Shown here: piece after piece, positions 23,300 through 32,825 of the stretch
Layout: each line of letters starts with the position of its first letter
Position numbering within the stretch: the stretch's first letter is position 1
Assembly: GCF_001831495.1 (NCBI RefSeq)
Contig: NZ_CP017689.1
Location: 2,604,001 to 2,668,000, forward strand
Direction of reading: 5' to 3'
Source of the DNA: Thalassotalea crassostreae
Lineage (GTDB): Bacteria; Pseudomonadota; Gammaproteobacteria; Enterobacterales; Alteromonadaceae
DNA length: 64,000 nucleotides
Program-made: the position numbers and the translations under genes
The notes under the pieces: generated by a model
What the model saw: the letters and a program-made list of their open reading frames with translations, nothing else
What the model was told of the DNA's origin: nothing
Database searches by the model: none

Positions 23300-24358
23300 A
23301 TGCGAATTTATCACAGTAAACTTAATCAACAATTGGCGCAAAAACTGCTGCCGGTTTGGTTAATTTTTGGTGATGAACCTTGGCAAAAAAACGATGCTTT
23401 AGATCGTATAAAGCAAACCGCAAAAAGCCAAGGCTTTGACGAACTTATCCGCTTTTCTAAAGACGACAAATTCGATTTTCAACAAATTCAAGATGAATAC
23501 CAAAGCTTAAGTCTGTTTTCCAGTCTACGGATCATCGAAGTTGATTTAGGCAACGGTAAACTTGATGAAGCGTCAGGCAAGGTACTTATTGGCCTTAGTG
23601 AACAAATTGCTGCCCAAGGGCAATCGGATGTTTTATTAATTCTTCACGGCGGTAAACTTGATGCTGCCACCTCTAAAAAGAAATGGTTTAAATCACTTGA
23701 AAAAATTGGCTGTTATATTCCACTCTATGAATTAGAAGGCAAAGGCTTAAACATTTGGTTATCGCAACAATGTCAGCGTTTAAATTTGCGCATGGACAAT
23801 CAAGCTCAGCAACTATTGATTGATTTTTTTAGTGGTAATATCCCTGCGTTTTATCAAGAATTAGAAAAACTAGCGTTGTTATTTGATCGCCAATTTATTA
23901 GCGCTGATGATTTGCAAAAGCTATTGATAAAACAGGCAAAATTCACCCCATTTCAACTTACTGATGCGCTGCTACTTGGCGACTTGAACAAATGCATGAG
24001 CATTTTAACTCAGCTCAAGCAAGAAGGCGTGGCGTTGGCGCAATTGGTATGGGTAGTACAAAAAGAATTACGTTTGCTGATTGAGATGAAAACTCGCCTT
24101 GCTCAAGGTGAATCAACGGACTCGTTGTTTAAAGAATTTCGAATTTGGGACAAACGCAAGCCCATATACAACAGTGCCTTAAACCAAGTAAGTTTGAATA
24201 ATTGCAAACTGGCATTATCGCGATTGGGTAAGGTTGATTTATTAAGTAAAACAACAAGCGATTTTGACGACTACATTTTACTTTCCGATGTATGCGTGAG
24301 CTTGTACCATGCAGATATTACTAACAATTTAGCCTTAGATTATGAGACCTTTGCCTAA
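23300..24358 (+). CDS. holA: DNA polymerase III subunit delta (HolA)
   Basis: Delta subunit of the clamp loader; it opens the beta clamp. The 352-residue product has the family N-terminus (VWLIFGDEPWQKNDALDRI) and the helical collar region (LALLFDRQFISADDLQKLL). Length is close to E. coli HolA (343). ATG start. The end overlaps nadD by 17 bases. Confidence 0.94.
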   Translation: MRIYHSKLNQQLAQKLLPVWLIFGDEPWQKNDALDRIKQTAKSQGFDELIRFSKDDKFDFQQIQDEYQSLSLFSSLRIIEVDLGNGKLDEASGKVLIGLSEQIAAQGQSDVLLILHGGKLDAATSKKKWFKSLEKIGCYIPLYELEGKGLNIWLSQQCQRLNLRMDNQAQQLLIDFFSGNIPAFYQELEKLALLFDRQFISADDLQKLLIKQAKFTPFQLTDALLLGDLNKCMSILTQLKQEGVALAQLVWVVQKELRLLIEMKTRLAQGESTDSLFKEFRIWDKRKPIYNSALNQVSLNNCKLALSRLGKVDLLSKTTSDFDDYILLSDVCVSLYHADITNNLALDYETFA

Positions 24359-25010
24359 ATCTTCAGACGCCAATTCGATAGTCGAAAATGCAATCGGTAT
24401 ATTTGGCGGAACCTTCGATCCGATTCATTTAGGTCACATTAACCCTGCCGTTGAAATTGCCAAACAGTTAAATCTACAAAAAATTGTGCTAATGCCAGCC
24501 AATATTCCACCGCATAAAAGCGAAGCTCATGCCAATAGTGAACAACGATTGCAAATGCTTAAAGATGTTTGCACTGCTCACCCTGAGTTTCAATTAGACA
24601 CCAGAGAGCTAGTAAGGCAAGGTAAATCCTTTACCTTTTTATCGATGCAAGAATTTAGAGCTGAACACAAAGATGCTAAATTGTTCTTTTTTATCGGCGC
24701 AGACTCATTACTCACCCTACCCACTTGGTTCAATATAAATGAGCTACTGAAGCTTTGTCATTTTGTCGTTAGTAAACGCCCAGGCTATGACGTCGAAGCG
24801 CTTGATGGTAGCTTTTATCAAGGACGCCTTTGCACCAATGTGAACGATATTGGTGCTGCCTTAAGTGGTAAAATCTTATTGCTCAATAGCGCCCAGATTG
24901 ACATTTCATCAACTCAAATTAGACAGCGTTTGCAGACCAATGTTGATTGCCAACAATACTTGCTTCCACAAACCTTAGACTATATTAAAAAGCAGCAATT
25001 ATACCGCTAA
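24342..25010 (+). CDS. nadD: Nicotinate-nucleotide adenylyltransferase (NadD)
   Basis: Transfers AMP from ATP to nicotinate mononucleotide, making deamido-NAD in NAD synthesis. The nucleotidyl-transferase motif is GGTFDPIHLGHI (residues 22-33) and the C-terminal ISSTQIRQRL motif is present. The ATG lies inside the end of holA, indicating coupling. 222 residues, normal length. Confidence 0.95.
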   Translation: MRPLPKSSDANSIVENAIGIFGGTFDPIHLGHINPAVEIAKQLNLQKIVLMPANIPPHKSEAHANSEQRLQMLKDVCTAHPEFQLDTRELVRQGKSFTFLSMQEFRAEHKDAKLFFFIGADSLLTLPTWFNINELLKLCHFVVSKRPGYDVEALDGSFYQGRLCTNVNDIGAALSGKILLLNSAQIDISSTQIRQRLQTNVDCQQYLLPQTLDYIKKQQLYR

Positions 25011-25194
25011 ATATTTCAACCGATTAAAGGTTGAAATAGATAGTGGCATAGGGGATGAAAACTTACTCAGAACGCGTTAGAATGCGTATATCACTATGAA
25101 TATTGCGGTAATGAGTGCGCAGTTTGCCACTCGATGATTATACCAATGCCCTTAATCATCCATATTACTGCTTTCAAAACAAAAGGATGCAGAT

Positions 25195-25518
25195 TTGCAC
25201 ACAGAACAGCTTCATGAGTTTGTACTTACTCAACTCGAAGATATAAAAGCACGAGACATTGTTTCAATTCACGTAACAGAAAGAGCAAGCTTTACCGATT
25301 ACATGGTTATTTGCTCAGGTAATTCATCAAGGCATGTACGCTCAATTGCTGAGCACATCAACACTCAAGTTAAAGCCGAAGGCATGACGCCAATTGGTAT
25401 TGAAGGCCAAGATGTTGGTGAATGGGCACTTATCGATTTAGGTGATGTCATTGTTCATGTGATGACCGATGATGTTCGCGACCTTTATCAATTAGAAAAA
25501 CTTTGGGCTGAAGAATAA
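25195..25518 (+). CDS. rsfS: Ribosomal silencing factor RsfS
   Basis: Binds ribosomal protein L14 and blocks subunit joining in starved cells. The 107-residue product has the family core FTDYMVICSGNSSRHVRSIAEHI and WALIDLGDVIVHVM. It uses a TTG start at 25195, supported by AGGATG upstream and by alignment of the N-terminus with E. coli RsfS; no in-frame ATG gives a full-length protein. A 184-base gap after nadD probably holds a promoter. Confidence 0.95.
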   Translation: MHTEQLHEFVLTQLEDIKARDIVSIHVTERASFTDYMVICSGNSSRHVRSIAEHINTQVKAEGMTPIGIEGQDVGEWALIDLGDVIVHVMTDDVRDLYQLEKLWAEE

Positions 25519-25521
25519 TTA

Positions 25522-25992
25522 ATGCGTATTACCTTGATTGCCGTTGGCAACAAAATGCCGTCATGGATCGCACAAGGATTTAGTGAATACAGCCGCCGTT
25601 TCCCTCGTGATATGTCATTTGATTTAATTGAAATCACTCCAGGTAAACGTGGCAAAAACGCCGACATTGCTCGAATTCTTGAAAAAGAAGGCGAGCAAAC
25701 AATGGCAGCAATCCCAAAAGGTAGTCGCATCGTTACATTAGAAGTTGAAGGTAAACCTTGGACTACACCACAGCTTGCTGTACAACTAGAAAAGTGGCAA
25801 ATGGATGGACGCGATGTAGCCTTACTCGTTGGCGGTCCTGAAGGCTTAGCACCTGCTTGTATCAAAGCGTCGGAACAAAAGTGGTCTTTATCGACTCTAA
25901 CCTTACCGCACCCTATGGTCAGGATCATGGTTGCCGAAAGTTTATATCGTGCGTGGAGCATTAATAATAATCATCCATACCACCGTGAGTAG
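25522..25992 (+). CDS. rlmH: 23S rRNA pseudouridine-1915 N3-methyltransferase (RlmH)
   Basis: SPOUT-class methyltransferase that modifies pseudouridine 1915 in helix 69 of 23S rRNA. The SAM-binding knot region LLVGGPEGL and the C-terminal [20 protein letters not shown]...HPYHRE are characteristic. 156 residues, as in E. coli. Follows rsfS by three bases, so the two are co-transcribed. Confidence 0.97.
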   Translation: MRITLIAVGNKMPSWIAQGFSEYSRRFPRDMSFDLIEITPGKRGKNADIARILEKEGEQTMAAIPKGSRIVTLEVEGKPWTTPQLAVQLEKWQMDGRDVALLVGGPEGLAPACIKASEQKWSLSTLTLPHPMVRIMVAESLYRAWSINNNHPYHRE

Positions 25993-26047
25993 CATAAGAT
26001 TCCTAATTGAATTAGGTTTAAATAGCACTAGGCTTAAGTTGTATTAA

Positions 26048-28003
26048 ATGAGTAAACGCGTTTCCATCAGAAATCATAGCGCCGAGGCCAATTTATTTGC
26101 CCGTCGAACGTTTATCACCTTTGTCGGTGTAATTGTTATGCTGTTGATTTTAATAAACAATGCGTACGAACTCGAAGTTACTTCTTACGAAAAATATACC
26201 ACTCGCTCTAATGAAAACCGCATCAAATTATTGCCGGTAGCACCAAACCGCGGCCTTATATACGATCGCAACGGTGTTTTACTTGCTGAAAACAAACCTG
26301 TCTACTCTTTATCTATTATCCCCGAAGAAGTGTCTGACATGGATGAAACGCTTGCCAACTTAAGAGCGCTCATTTCAATCAGCGATGAACAAATTAGCCG
26401 TTTCAAAAAAGCTTTACGCGGTAAACGTCGTTTCAAAAAAGTGGAATTAATTTCTCGCTTGACCGAAGAACAGGTAGCTAAAATATCGGTTACTAGCCAC
26501 TTACACCCAGGCGCAGTAATTGACGCACGACTAAAACGCTATTATCCCTTTGGCGATCTCACAACTCATTCATTAGGCTATGTCGCTAAAATCAATCGCC
26601 GAGACCTTACTTTGCTTGAAGAACAAGGCAAAACCGATGACTACAAAGCGACACGTGATATCGGTAAGTTAGGTTTAGAGAAATACTACGAAGACAAGCT
26701 TCATGGCGTTATGGGTCACCAAGAAGTTGAAGTGAATAATCAAGGTCGAATTTTAAGAACTCTGAGTTTCACACCACCGATTTCAGGCAGTGATATTCGT
26801 TTAAGTTTAGATATCGAACTGCAAATGATTGCCAAACGGGCCTTGTCCGGAAAACGTGGTGCGGTAGTCGCTATTGATCCTAGAGATGGCGGTGTATTGG
26901 CGTTTTATTCAAATCCAAGTTATGACGGCAATTTATTTGTTCACGGTATATCCTCTAAAAATTATAAGAAGCTACAGAACAAAGATAGACCTTTGATTAA
27001 CCGTGCAACCAAAGGTACTTACCCTCCAGCAAGTACCATAAAACCATTTTTAGGCTTGGCCGGATTAGACAATAATGTCATCACCCCGGAGTCAAAGATT
27101 TGGGATCCAGGTTGGTTTATGCTGAAAAAAGGTAAGCGTAAATATCGAGATCACTTAAAGTGGGGCCACGGTTGGGTTTCTTTAGAAGAAGCTGTCATGC
27201 GCTCATGTAACACCTTTTTCTACGACTTAGCGTATAAACTCGGTATCGATAAAATATCTGACACAATGGCACAATTTGGATTTGGCGAATCAACAGGCAT
27301 TGATATCTATGAAGAAAGTGAAGCCATTTTACCAAGTCGCGGCTGGAAACGTGCGCGTTATAACCAACCCTGGTATCACGGCGATACGGTTAATATCGGT
27401 ATCGGCCAAGGATATTGGACAGTAACGCCGTTGCAATTAGCACAAGCAACGTCAATATTAGTCAACAAAGGTCAGGTTATCGAACCACACTTTCTTGCGG
27501 GCATTCGCGAGCCTGCAGCACTTACCGCGCAATTAAATGATGAGCTAGATATCAATCAGCAGACTAGCGAAGAAGTGGTATTATTGAATGACTTAGACCA
27601 AGGTTTTACGCCATTTGAGCTTAATGAGAAACCGCCTTTTGTATTAGAAAATAACGAAAATTGGCAGCTTATTCTTGAGTCTATGCATAAAACGGTTAGT
27701 AAGCCTTCAGGCACAGGCTATCGAGCATTTTTAGGTACAGATTACGATGCTGCCGGTAAGTCAGGAACAGGTGAAGTTGTTGGCCGTGCACAAGATGTTG
27801 AATACGATGCAACTAAAATTAGTGAAAGCAATCGTGATAATGCAATGTTTATCGCCTTTGCCCCTTTTAACAAACCTGAAATCGTAGTGGCCATCGCCAT
27901 CGAAAACGTAGCCGTTGGTGGTGGTGGTTCAAATGCCGGTCCTGTAGCAAGACAAATCATGGATCAATATTTTGCCAATAGAGAACTGGTGTCGAAGAAG
28001 TAG
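26048..28003 (+). CDS. mrdA: Penicillin-binding protein 2 (MrdA)
   Basis: Peptidoglycan transpeptidase of the elongasome. It has one N-terminal membrane segment (about residues 22-42), a pedestal domain, then the transpeptidase domain with SxxK (PPASTIKPF, near 330), SxN (RSCNTFFYDLA, near 386) and KSG (AGKSGTGEV, near 571). 651 residues, slightly longer than E. coli PBP2 (633). An inserted polar segment near residues 500-530 explains some of the extra length. ATG start. rodA follows after three bases, the conserved mrdA-mrdB pair. Confidence 0.97.
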   Translation: MSKRVSIRNHSAEANLFARRTFITFVGVIVMLLILINNAYELEVTSYEKYTTRSNENRIKLLPVAPNRGLIYDRNGVLLAENKPVYSLSIIPEEVSDMDETLANLRALISISDEQISRFKKALRGKRRFKKVELISRLTEEQVAKISVTSHLHPGAVIDARLKRYYPFGDLTTHSLGYVAKINRRDLTLLEEQGKTDDYKATRDIGKLGLEKYYEDKLHGVMGHQEVEVNNQGRILRTLSFTPPISGSDIRLSLDIELQMIAKRALSGKRGAVVAIDPRDGGVLAFYSNPSYDGNLFVHGISSKNYKKLQNKDRPLINRATKGTYPPASTIKPFLGLAGLDNNVITPESKIWDPGWFMLKKGKRKYRDHLKWGHGWVSLEEAVMRSCNTFFYDLAYKLGIDKISDTMAQFGFGESTGIDIYEESEAILPSRGWKRARYNQPWYHGDTVNIGIGQGYWTVTPLQLAQATSILVNKGQVIEPHFLAGIREPAALTAQLNDELDINQQTSEEVVLLNDLDQGFTPFELNEKPPFVLENNENWQLILESMHKTVSKPSGTGYRAFLGTDYDAAGKSGTGEVVGRAQDVEYDATKISESNRDNAMFIAFAPFNKPEIVVAIAIENVAVGGGGSNAGPVARQIMDQYFANRELVSKK

Positions 28004-28006
28004 ATA

Positions 28007-29122
28007 ATGAGATACAGCGGTAAAGACGAAGCTAAGCGCAAAACATTTCTTGAAAAGCTGCACATTGATGTACCGCTTTTATTGGCATTATTACTATTAA
28101 TGTCCGTAGGCCTTGCTGTTATTTATAGCGCTGGAGGTCAAGATCCCGATTTAGTTATTAGGCAGATTATTCGCTTAGGCATTGGTTTAGGCGTGATGTT
28201 TGTTGTTGCTCAAATACCCCCTTCTGTTTATCAACGCTGGGCAGTCATCGTGTTTATTCTCGGGCTGCTAATGTTAGTTGCGGTATTACTTTTTGGTCAC
28301 GTCGGTAAAGGCGCACAGCGCTGGCTCGACCTCGGCTTTATTAAGTTCCAGCCGTCTGAGATTATGAAACTCGTGGTGCCGATGACAATTGCTTGGTTTA
28401 TTGCTCAGCATGATTTACCGGCAAAAACTAAAAATATTATAATCGCCTTTGTATTAGTGATGTTGCCAACGCTATTAATTGCTAAGCAACCTGATTTAGG
28501 TACTAGTCTTTTAATTGCTAGCTCGGGCATTTTCGTACTATTTCTTGCTGGTGCAAGCTGGAAATTAATTGGTGTTTGCGCAGGGTTACTCTCTGCGTTT
28601 ATGCCAATCTTGTGGATGTTTTTAATGAAAGGTTACCAAAAGCAACGGGTACTTACTTTCTTAGATCCGGAACAAGATCCACTCGGCTCAGGCTATCATA
28701 TCATCCAATCGAAAATTGCCATTGGCTCGGGTGGTTGGTCAGGTAAAGGCTGGTTGCAAGGTACGCAATCACAATTAGAATTTTTACCTGAAAGACACAC
28801 CGATTTCATTTTCGCTGTATTTAGCGAAGAATTTGGCCTTATCGGCATTCTTGGTTTACTGCTGATTTATTTGCTCATTGTTATGCGCGGTCTGTGGATT
28901 GCTGTAAACGCTCAAGAAGCATTCACTAAATTACTAGCAGGCAGTTTAACGTTAACGTTTTTCGTTTATGTCTTTGTAAACATTGGCATGGTATCGGGTT
29001 TGTTGCCAGTCGTTGGTGTGCCTTTGCCGCTGGTCAGTTATGGTGGCACATCTATGGTGACTTTGATGGCAGGATTTGGCGTGCTAATGGCGATCAGTAC
29101 TCACCGTCGATTGATCTCATAG
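28007..29122 (+). CDS. rodA: Rod-shape-determining glycosyltransferase RodA (MrdB)
   Basis: SEDS-family peptidoglycan polymerase that partners with PBP2 in cell elongation. The 371-residue product is a polytopic membrane protein with SEDS motifs: GKGAQRWLDLGFIKFQPSEIMKL, KQPDLGTSLLI (with its catalytic-region Asp), GSGGWSGKGWLQGTQSQLEFLPERHTDFIFAVFSEEFG and LPLVSYGGTSMV. All are intact. ATG start. Confidence 0.97.
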   Translation: MRYSGKDEAKRKTFLEKLHIDVPLLLALLLLMSVGLAVIYSAGGQDPDLVIRQIIRLGIGLGVMFVVAQIPPSVYQRWAVIVFILGLLMLVAVLLFGHVGKGAQRWLDLGFIKFQPSEIMKLVVPMTIAWFIAQHDLPAKTKNIIIAFVLVMLPTLLIAKQPDLGTSLLIASSGIFVLFLAGASWKLIGVCAGLLSAFMPILWMFLMKGYQKQRVLTFLDPEQDPLGSGYHIIQSKIAIGSGGWSGKGWLQGTQSQLEFLPERHTDFIFAVFSEEFGLIGILGLLLIYLLIVMRGLWIAVNAQEAFTKLLAGSLTLTFFVYVFVNIGMVSGLLPVVGVPLPLVSYGGTSMVTLMAGFGVLMAISTHRRLIS

Positions 29123-29347
29123 ACTTAATCATTGTTATTGGTTTGGAAATTAACGAAAACACCACAAAAACCGTTGAGTCTTGTCGTTAAAATATCTACA
29201 CTGAAGTTAATCAGTTTTGCGGCTGTTTGCGCTGTTAAAGTATGGTGCATAGCTAATACCGTAAAACTAAACTGTTACTATAAAAACAATTAGTATAAAA
29301 ACCATTAATTTTAAAATCATAACTATCAAAAGAATAATGTAGATATC

Positions 29348-30322
29348 GTGAAAGCAGTCAATACTACCCTTATAATACTCTCGACCATAATACTTGTTGC
29401 CTGTGAGACAAACTCTCGATACTCACAAAAACATGACAGTATCCCTACACGATTACCGACCGCAGAAGAGCAAATCGAGCCGGTTCCACAATTGCTACAA
29501 AAATCACGCGGTGGCAACAAAAAGAGCTACACGGTATTGGGAAAAAGCTATTCAGTTATGGATAGTGCTGAAGGCTATAACAAAACAGGCATTGCTTCTT
29601 GGTATGGTAACAAATTTCACGGTCACTTAACGTCAAATGGCGAGATTTATGATATGTATGCTTTTAGTGCTGCACATAAGTCATTGCCAATACCTAGTTA
29701 TGTACAGGTCACTAACGTAGAAAATAACAAGTCAGTGATTGTACGAGTCAATGATCGCGGTCCTTTTCATCAAGACCGATTAATTGATTTATCTTACTCT
29801 GCAGCTTATAAATTAGGGATGCTTGCTAAGGGTACTGCAAACGTTAAAATTGTTGCTATCGATAAAAACAACATAGCTCAGTTTACTCAAAAAGATACTG
29901 CTGTTGCCATAGCTAAAGCGGCGCCAAATATGACTACCAGTCAGTTTGAAGACATAAAGCCAAACGACAATATAGACGTCAAAGAAATTAAAAACACACC
30001 AATAGTCACAGCTAAACCAGTGCCGGTTGCCGCTGTGAGTACTCAACCTCAGCTAAAACCTAAGACAAAACCTGCACCTGCTAAACCAGCTTATTTTGAT
30101 CCTTATATTCACGTTTTAGTTACCCGAGATAAATTATTAGCGAGTAATACCGCAAAAGGGTTGCGATTCTTAATGCCTGTACCAGTAAAATTATCGGAAA
30201 AAAATGAACTTTTTAGAGTTCAATTAGGACCAATAGAAGATGCAACACAGGCAAAAGATTTGCTAACACGAATACAAAACCAAGGTTATCCAGGTGCATA
30301 TTCAATAAAATCGCTAAAATAA
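29348..30322 (+). CDS. rlpA: Septal-ring lytic transglycosylase RlpA
   Basis: Outer-membrane lipoprotein of the RlpA family, 324 residues. The signal peptide ends in LVAC (lipobox). A double-psi beta-barrel domain spans about residues 75-165 (TGIASWYGNKFHGHLTSNGE, VRVNDRGPFHQDRLIDLSYSAA). A Pro/Lys-rich linker and a SPOR domain (about 250-324, binds denuded septal glycan) follow. GTG start at 29348. In many relatives mltB lies between rodA and rlpA; here that 225-base gap holds no gene. Confidence 0.93.
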   Translation: MKAVNTTLIILSTIILVACETNSRYSQKHDSIPTRLPTAEEQIEPVPQLLQKSRGGNKKSYTVLGKSYSVMDSAEGYNKTGIASWYGNKFHGHLTSNGEIYDMYAFSAAHKSLPIPSYVQVTNVENNKSVIVRVNDRGPFHQDRLIDLSYSAAYKLGMLAKGTANVKIVAIDKNNIAQFTQKDTAVAIAKAAPNMTTSQFEDIKPNDNIDVKEIKNTPIVTAKPVPVAAVSTQPQLKPKTKPAPAKPAYFDPYIHVLVTRDKLLASNTAKGLRFLMPVPVKLSEKNELFRVQLGPIEDATQAKDLLTRIQNQGYPGAYSIKSLK

Positions 30323-30669
30323 CACAATTAGCAACAATTATTCGCTGTTAATTGATGATTTCGCACTTAAAATATCAATGAATACTGATATACTAAACGG
30401 CAATTTTGTGTTCTATTTAAGGTTTGCTATAGAGCTTGTATCATAATATTGAAACCTTACTTATGCGCGAAACAAAAGATAAGCGTAAAACAAAATATCT
30501 TTTATTAAATAGTTTTTAGAAAAGCTAAACAAGAATTTAAGGGAGTTGTAATTACAGCTCTTTGAACAAAATAGACGACGATAAATTCGAATCACTCGAA
30601 CAAAAATAAGTACAACTGAGTTCGATTTTATTTTAAATATCGGCAATGAATAAATTAAACAGGTAAACG
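30323..30669. other. Intergenic region upstream of dacA (347 bases)
   Basis: No gene is supported. A good extended -10 (TGATATACT, 30386-30394) suggests a plus-strand promoter for dacA with a long leader; the -35 is poor. The leader is AT-rich and has no recognised regulatory RNA. Confidence 0.45.
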
Positions 30670-31824
30670 ATGAGCAATTCAGCGCGCAAGTTAGTAACTT
30701 TTTTCAGTGGACTAATATTAGCTACGTCTGCTTCGGCAGCAAACATTCTTCCCGACGCACCGCAGATTAATGCTAAAGGTTATATTCTTTTAGATCATGC
30801 TACAGGGCGTGTCATTGCCGAAGGTAATGCCGATCTGCAATTAGAGCCGGCGAGCTTAACGAAAATGATGACCAGCTACATCATAGGTAAAGAAATCCAG
30901 GCTGGTAATATTTCTAATGACTCTAAGGTGCCAATTAGTGAAAACGCTTGGGCAAAAAACTTCCCTGATTCATCAAAGATGTTCATTGAAGTAGGCACTG
31001 AAGTACCGGTTAGTTTATTAAACCAAGGTATTATCGTTGCCTCGGGTAACGATGCCTGTGTTGCTATGGCAGAATATATCGCCGGCAGTGAAAGTGCGTT
31101 TGCAGATATGATGAATGCGTATTCTCAACAACTAGGTATGGATGGCACTAACTTCGAAAACTCACATGGATTAAGCGGTGCAAATCACTTTAGTACACCT
31201 CGAGATATGGCAACACTAGCTAGCGCGTTAATTCGAGATGTACCTGAAGAATACAAAATTTATAAACAAAAAAAGTTTACTTATAACAACATTCCTCAAT
31301 ATAACCGCAATAGTTTATTGTGGGATAAGAGCATGAACGTTGACGGTCTTAAAACAGGTCATCACAGTGCAGCAGGATATAACTTAGTTACCAGCGCAAC
31401 AAAAGGTAATATGCGTTTAGTAACTGTTGTTATGGGTGCAACAAGTGAACAAGCTCGTAAGATTGAGAGTAAAAAGTTACTTAGCTATGGTTTCCGCTTC
31501 TTTGAGACAATCACTCCTTATCAAGCGGGTGAAGTTTTTGATAGCGCCCGCATTTGGATGGGTGACGTTGAAAACGTTGATTTAGGTATTTTATCGGACG
31601 CAGCAATTACCATTCCACGTGGTCAGCGTAAAAACCTTGAAGCTGAATTCAAACTTGATCAACAACTAGAAGCGCCATTAGCTAAAGGCTCTGTCGTTGG
31701 TACCGTATTCTTAAAACTTGATGGTGAAACCATTGCGGATTACCCGTTAGTAACACTACAAGAAGTAAACGAAGGTGGCTGGTTTAGTCGTTTAATCGAT
31801 TGGATCAAACTTCAGTTTCAATAA
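30670..31824 (+). CDS. dacA: D-alanyl-D-alanine carboxypeptidase DacA (PBP5/6 type)
   Basis: Periplasmic penicillin-binding protein that trims the terminal D-Ala from peptidoglycan stem peptides. It has a signal peptide (cut near residue 23, ATSASA-A), SxxK at S62-K65 (PASLTKMM), SGN near 126 (VASGNDACVA) and KTG near 228 (DGLKTGH). The C-terminal domain ends in an amphipathic membrane anchor (GWFSRLIDWIKLQFQ). 384 residues. ATG with AGGTAA upstream. D-Ala released by this enzyme is a possible substrate of the neighbouring aminotransferase. Confidence 0.97.
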   Translation: MSNSARKLVTFFSGLILATSASAANILPDAPQINAKGYILLDHATGRVIAEGNADLQLEPASLTKMMTSYIIGKEIQAGNISNDSKVPISENAWAKNFPDSSKMFIEVGTEVPVSLLNQGIIVASGNDACVAMAEYIAGSESAFADMMNAYSQQLGMDGTNFENSHGLSGANHFSTPRDMATLASALIRDVPEEYKIYKQKKFTYNNIPQYNRNSLLWDKSMNVDGLKTGHHSAAGYNLVTSATKGNMRLVTVVMGATSEQARKIESKKLLSYGFRFFETITPYQAGEVFDSARIWMGDVENVDLGILSDAAITIPRGQRKNLEAEFKLDQQLEAPLAKGSVVGTVFLKLDGETIADYPLVTLQEVNEGGWFSRLIDWIKLQFQ

Positions 31825-31875
31825 AAACGTTTAAATTTTAATACTCAACATCGGATCGGTTACTCCTATCCGCCG

Positions 31876-31907
31876 AGTGGTTTAGTGGTTTAGTGGTTTA
31901 GTGGCTA
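31876..31907 (+). repeat. 8-bp tandem repeat just before the aminotransferase start
   Basis: Three perfect copies of AGTGGTTT and a fourth diverged one (AGTGGCTA) run up to five bases before the ATG at 31912. They occupy the ribosome-binding region. A unit of eight, not a multiple of three, would alter leader length but not coding frame. Confidence 0.85.
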
Positions 31908-31911
31908 AGTA

Positions 31912-32760
31912 ATGACAAATATTGTTTATTTAAATGGTGATCTACTCGCTAAAGAAGATGCAAAGGTTTCGGTTCTCGACCGAGGCTTTTTGTTTGCAGA
32001 TGGTATTTACGAAGTTATTCCTGTTTACAACGACAAACCTTTCCGTTTAGAGCAACACCTTGCTCGACTACAATATTGCCTAGAGCAAGTCGACATTGAT
32101 AACCCTCATTCAAACATTGAATGGAAAAACATCATAAACACCTTAATTAAGCGTAATGGTGGTGGTCACTTAAGTATCTATTTGCAGATCACTCGTGGTG
32201 TAAGCGAAACTCGAAATCACGATAAACCAAGCGATATTAACCCTACAGTGTTTTTAATGGCGAGCGAGTTAATCGTTGATGAAACTAACATTTCAACAGC
32301 CAGTGCAGCGTTACTTGAAGATATTCGCTGGCAATTTTGTGACATCAAGTCAATTTCACTACTTGGCAATATGCTACTGAAAAATCAGGCAAAAGCAAAA
32401 GGTCATAGTGAAGCAATATTGCATAGAAACGGCCAAGTAACCGAGGGCTCTACTTCCAATGTCTTCATAGTAAAGCACCGCGAAGTATTTACGCCACCAC
32501 AAAATAATCTGATCTTAGGCGGCATTACACGGGATGTGATTATTGAGCTTGCTGAAGCTGCTGGTTTAAAAGTTCATCAACAAAAAATAACGGTAGATGA
32601 GTTACTCGCAGCTGATGAAGTTTGGATCACGTCATCGTCACGAGAAATATCACCTGTGACAAATATCGACGAAAACATTATCAATAATGGTAATATAGGC
32701 CCTGTAGCTAAGGTCTTACATCAAGAATTCCAAGACTTTAAGAAATCTTTAATACTTTAA
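31912..32760 (+). CDS. Class IV aminotransferase, probable D-amino-acid aminotransferase
   Basis: PLP enzyme of fold type IV, 282 residues. The N-terminal VYLNGDLLAKEDAKVSVLDRGFLFADGIYEVIPVY is the family signature. The probable PLP lysine is K146, in CDIKSISLLGN, as in Bacillus D-alanine aminotransferase. TEGSTSNVFIVK and ITSSSREISPVTNID match the D-aminotransferase branch better than BCAT or ADC lyase. Likely reaction: D-Ala or D-Glu with a 2-oxo acid. It lies between dacA and ybeD, interrupting an order found undisturbed in E. coli. The start is ATG at 31912 directly after an 8-bp repeat. Exact substrate is uncertain. Confidence 0.82.
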   Translation: MTNIVYLNGDLLAKEDAKVSVLDRGFLFADGIYEVIPVYNDKPFRLEQHLARLQYCLEQVDIDNPHSNIEWKNIINTLIKRNGGGHLSIYLQITRGVSETRNHDKPSDINPTVFLMASELIVDETNISTASAALLEDIRWQFCDIKSISLLGNMLLKNQAKAKGHSEAILHRNGQVTEGSTSNVFIVKHREVFTPPQNNLILGGITRDVIIELAEAAGLKVHQQKITVDELLAADEVWITSSSREISPVTNIDENIINNGNIGPVAKVLHQEFQDFKKSLIL

Positions 32761-32825
32761 AACTCTTTCTAAGTTCAAGATCTTAAAGCACTAATTAATT
32801 AAATTATATTTAAGTAGAGATAATT

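Noticed and set aside
25488..25961. Minus-strand ORF of 157 codons opposite rlmH
   Set aside because: Entirely antisense to rlmH, whose family motifs and start are clear.
26002..26020. Terminator between rlmH and mrdA (CCTAAT / ATTAGG)
   Set aside because: The stem is only six AT-rich bp and the following T run is too short to support a call.
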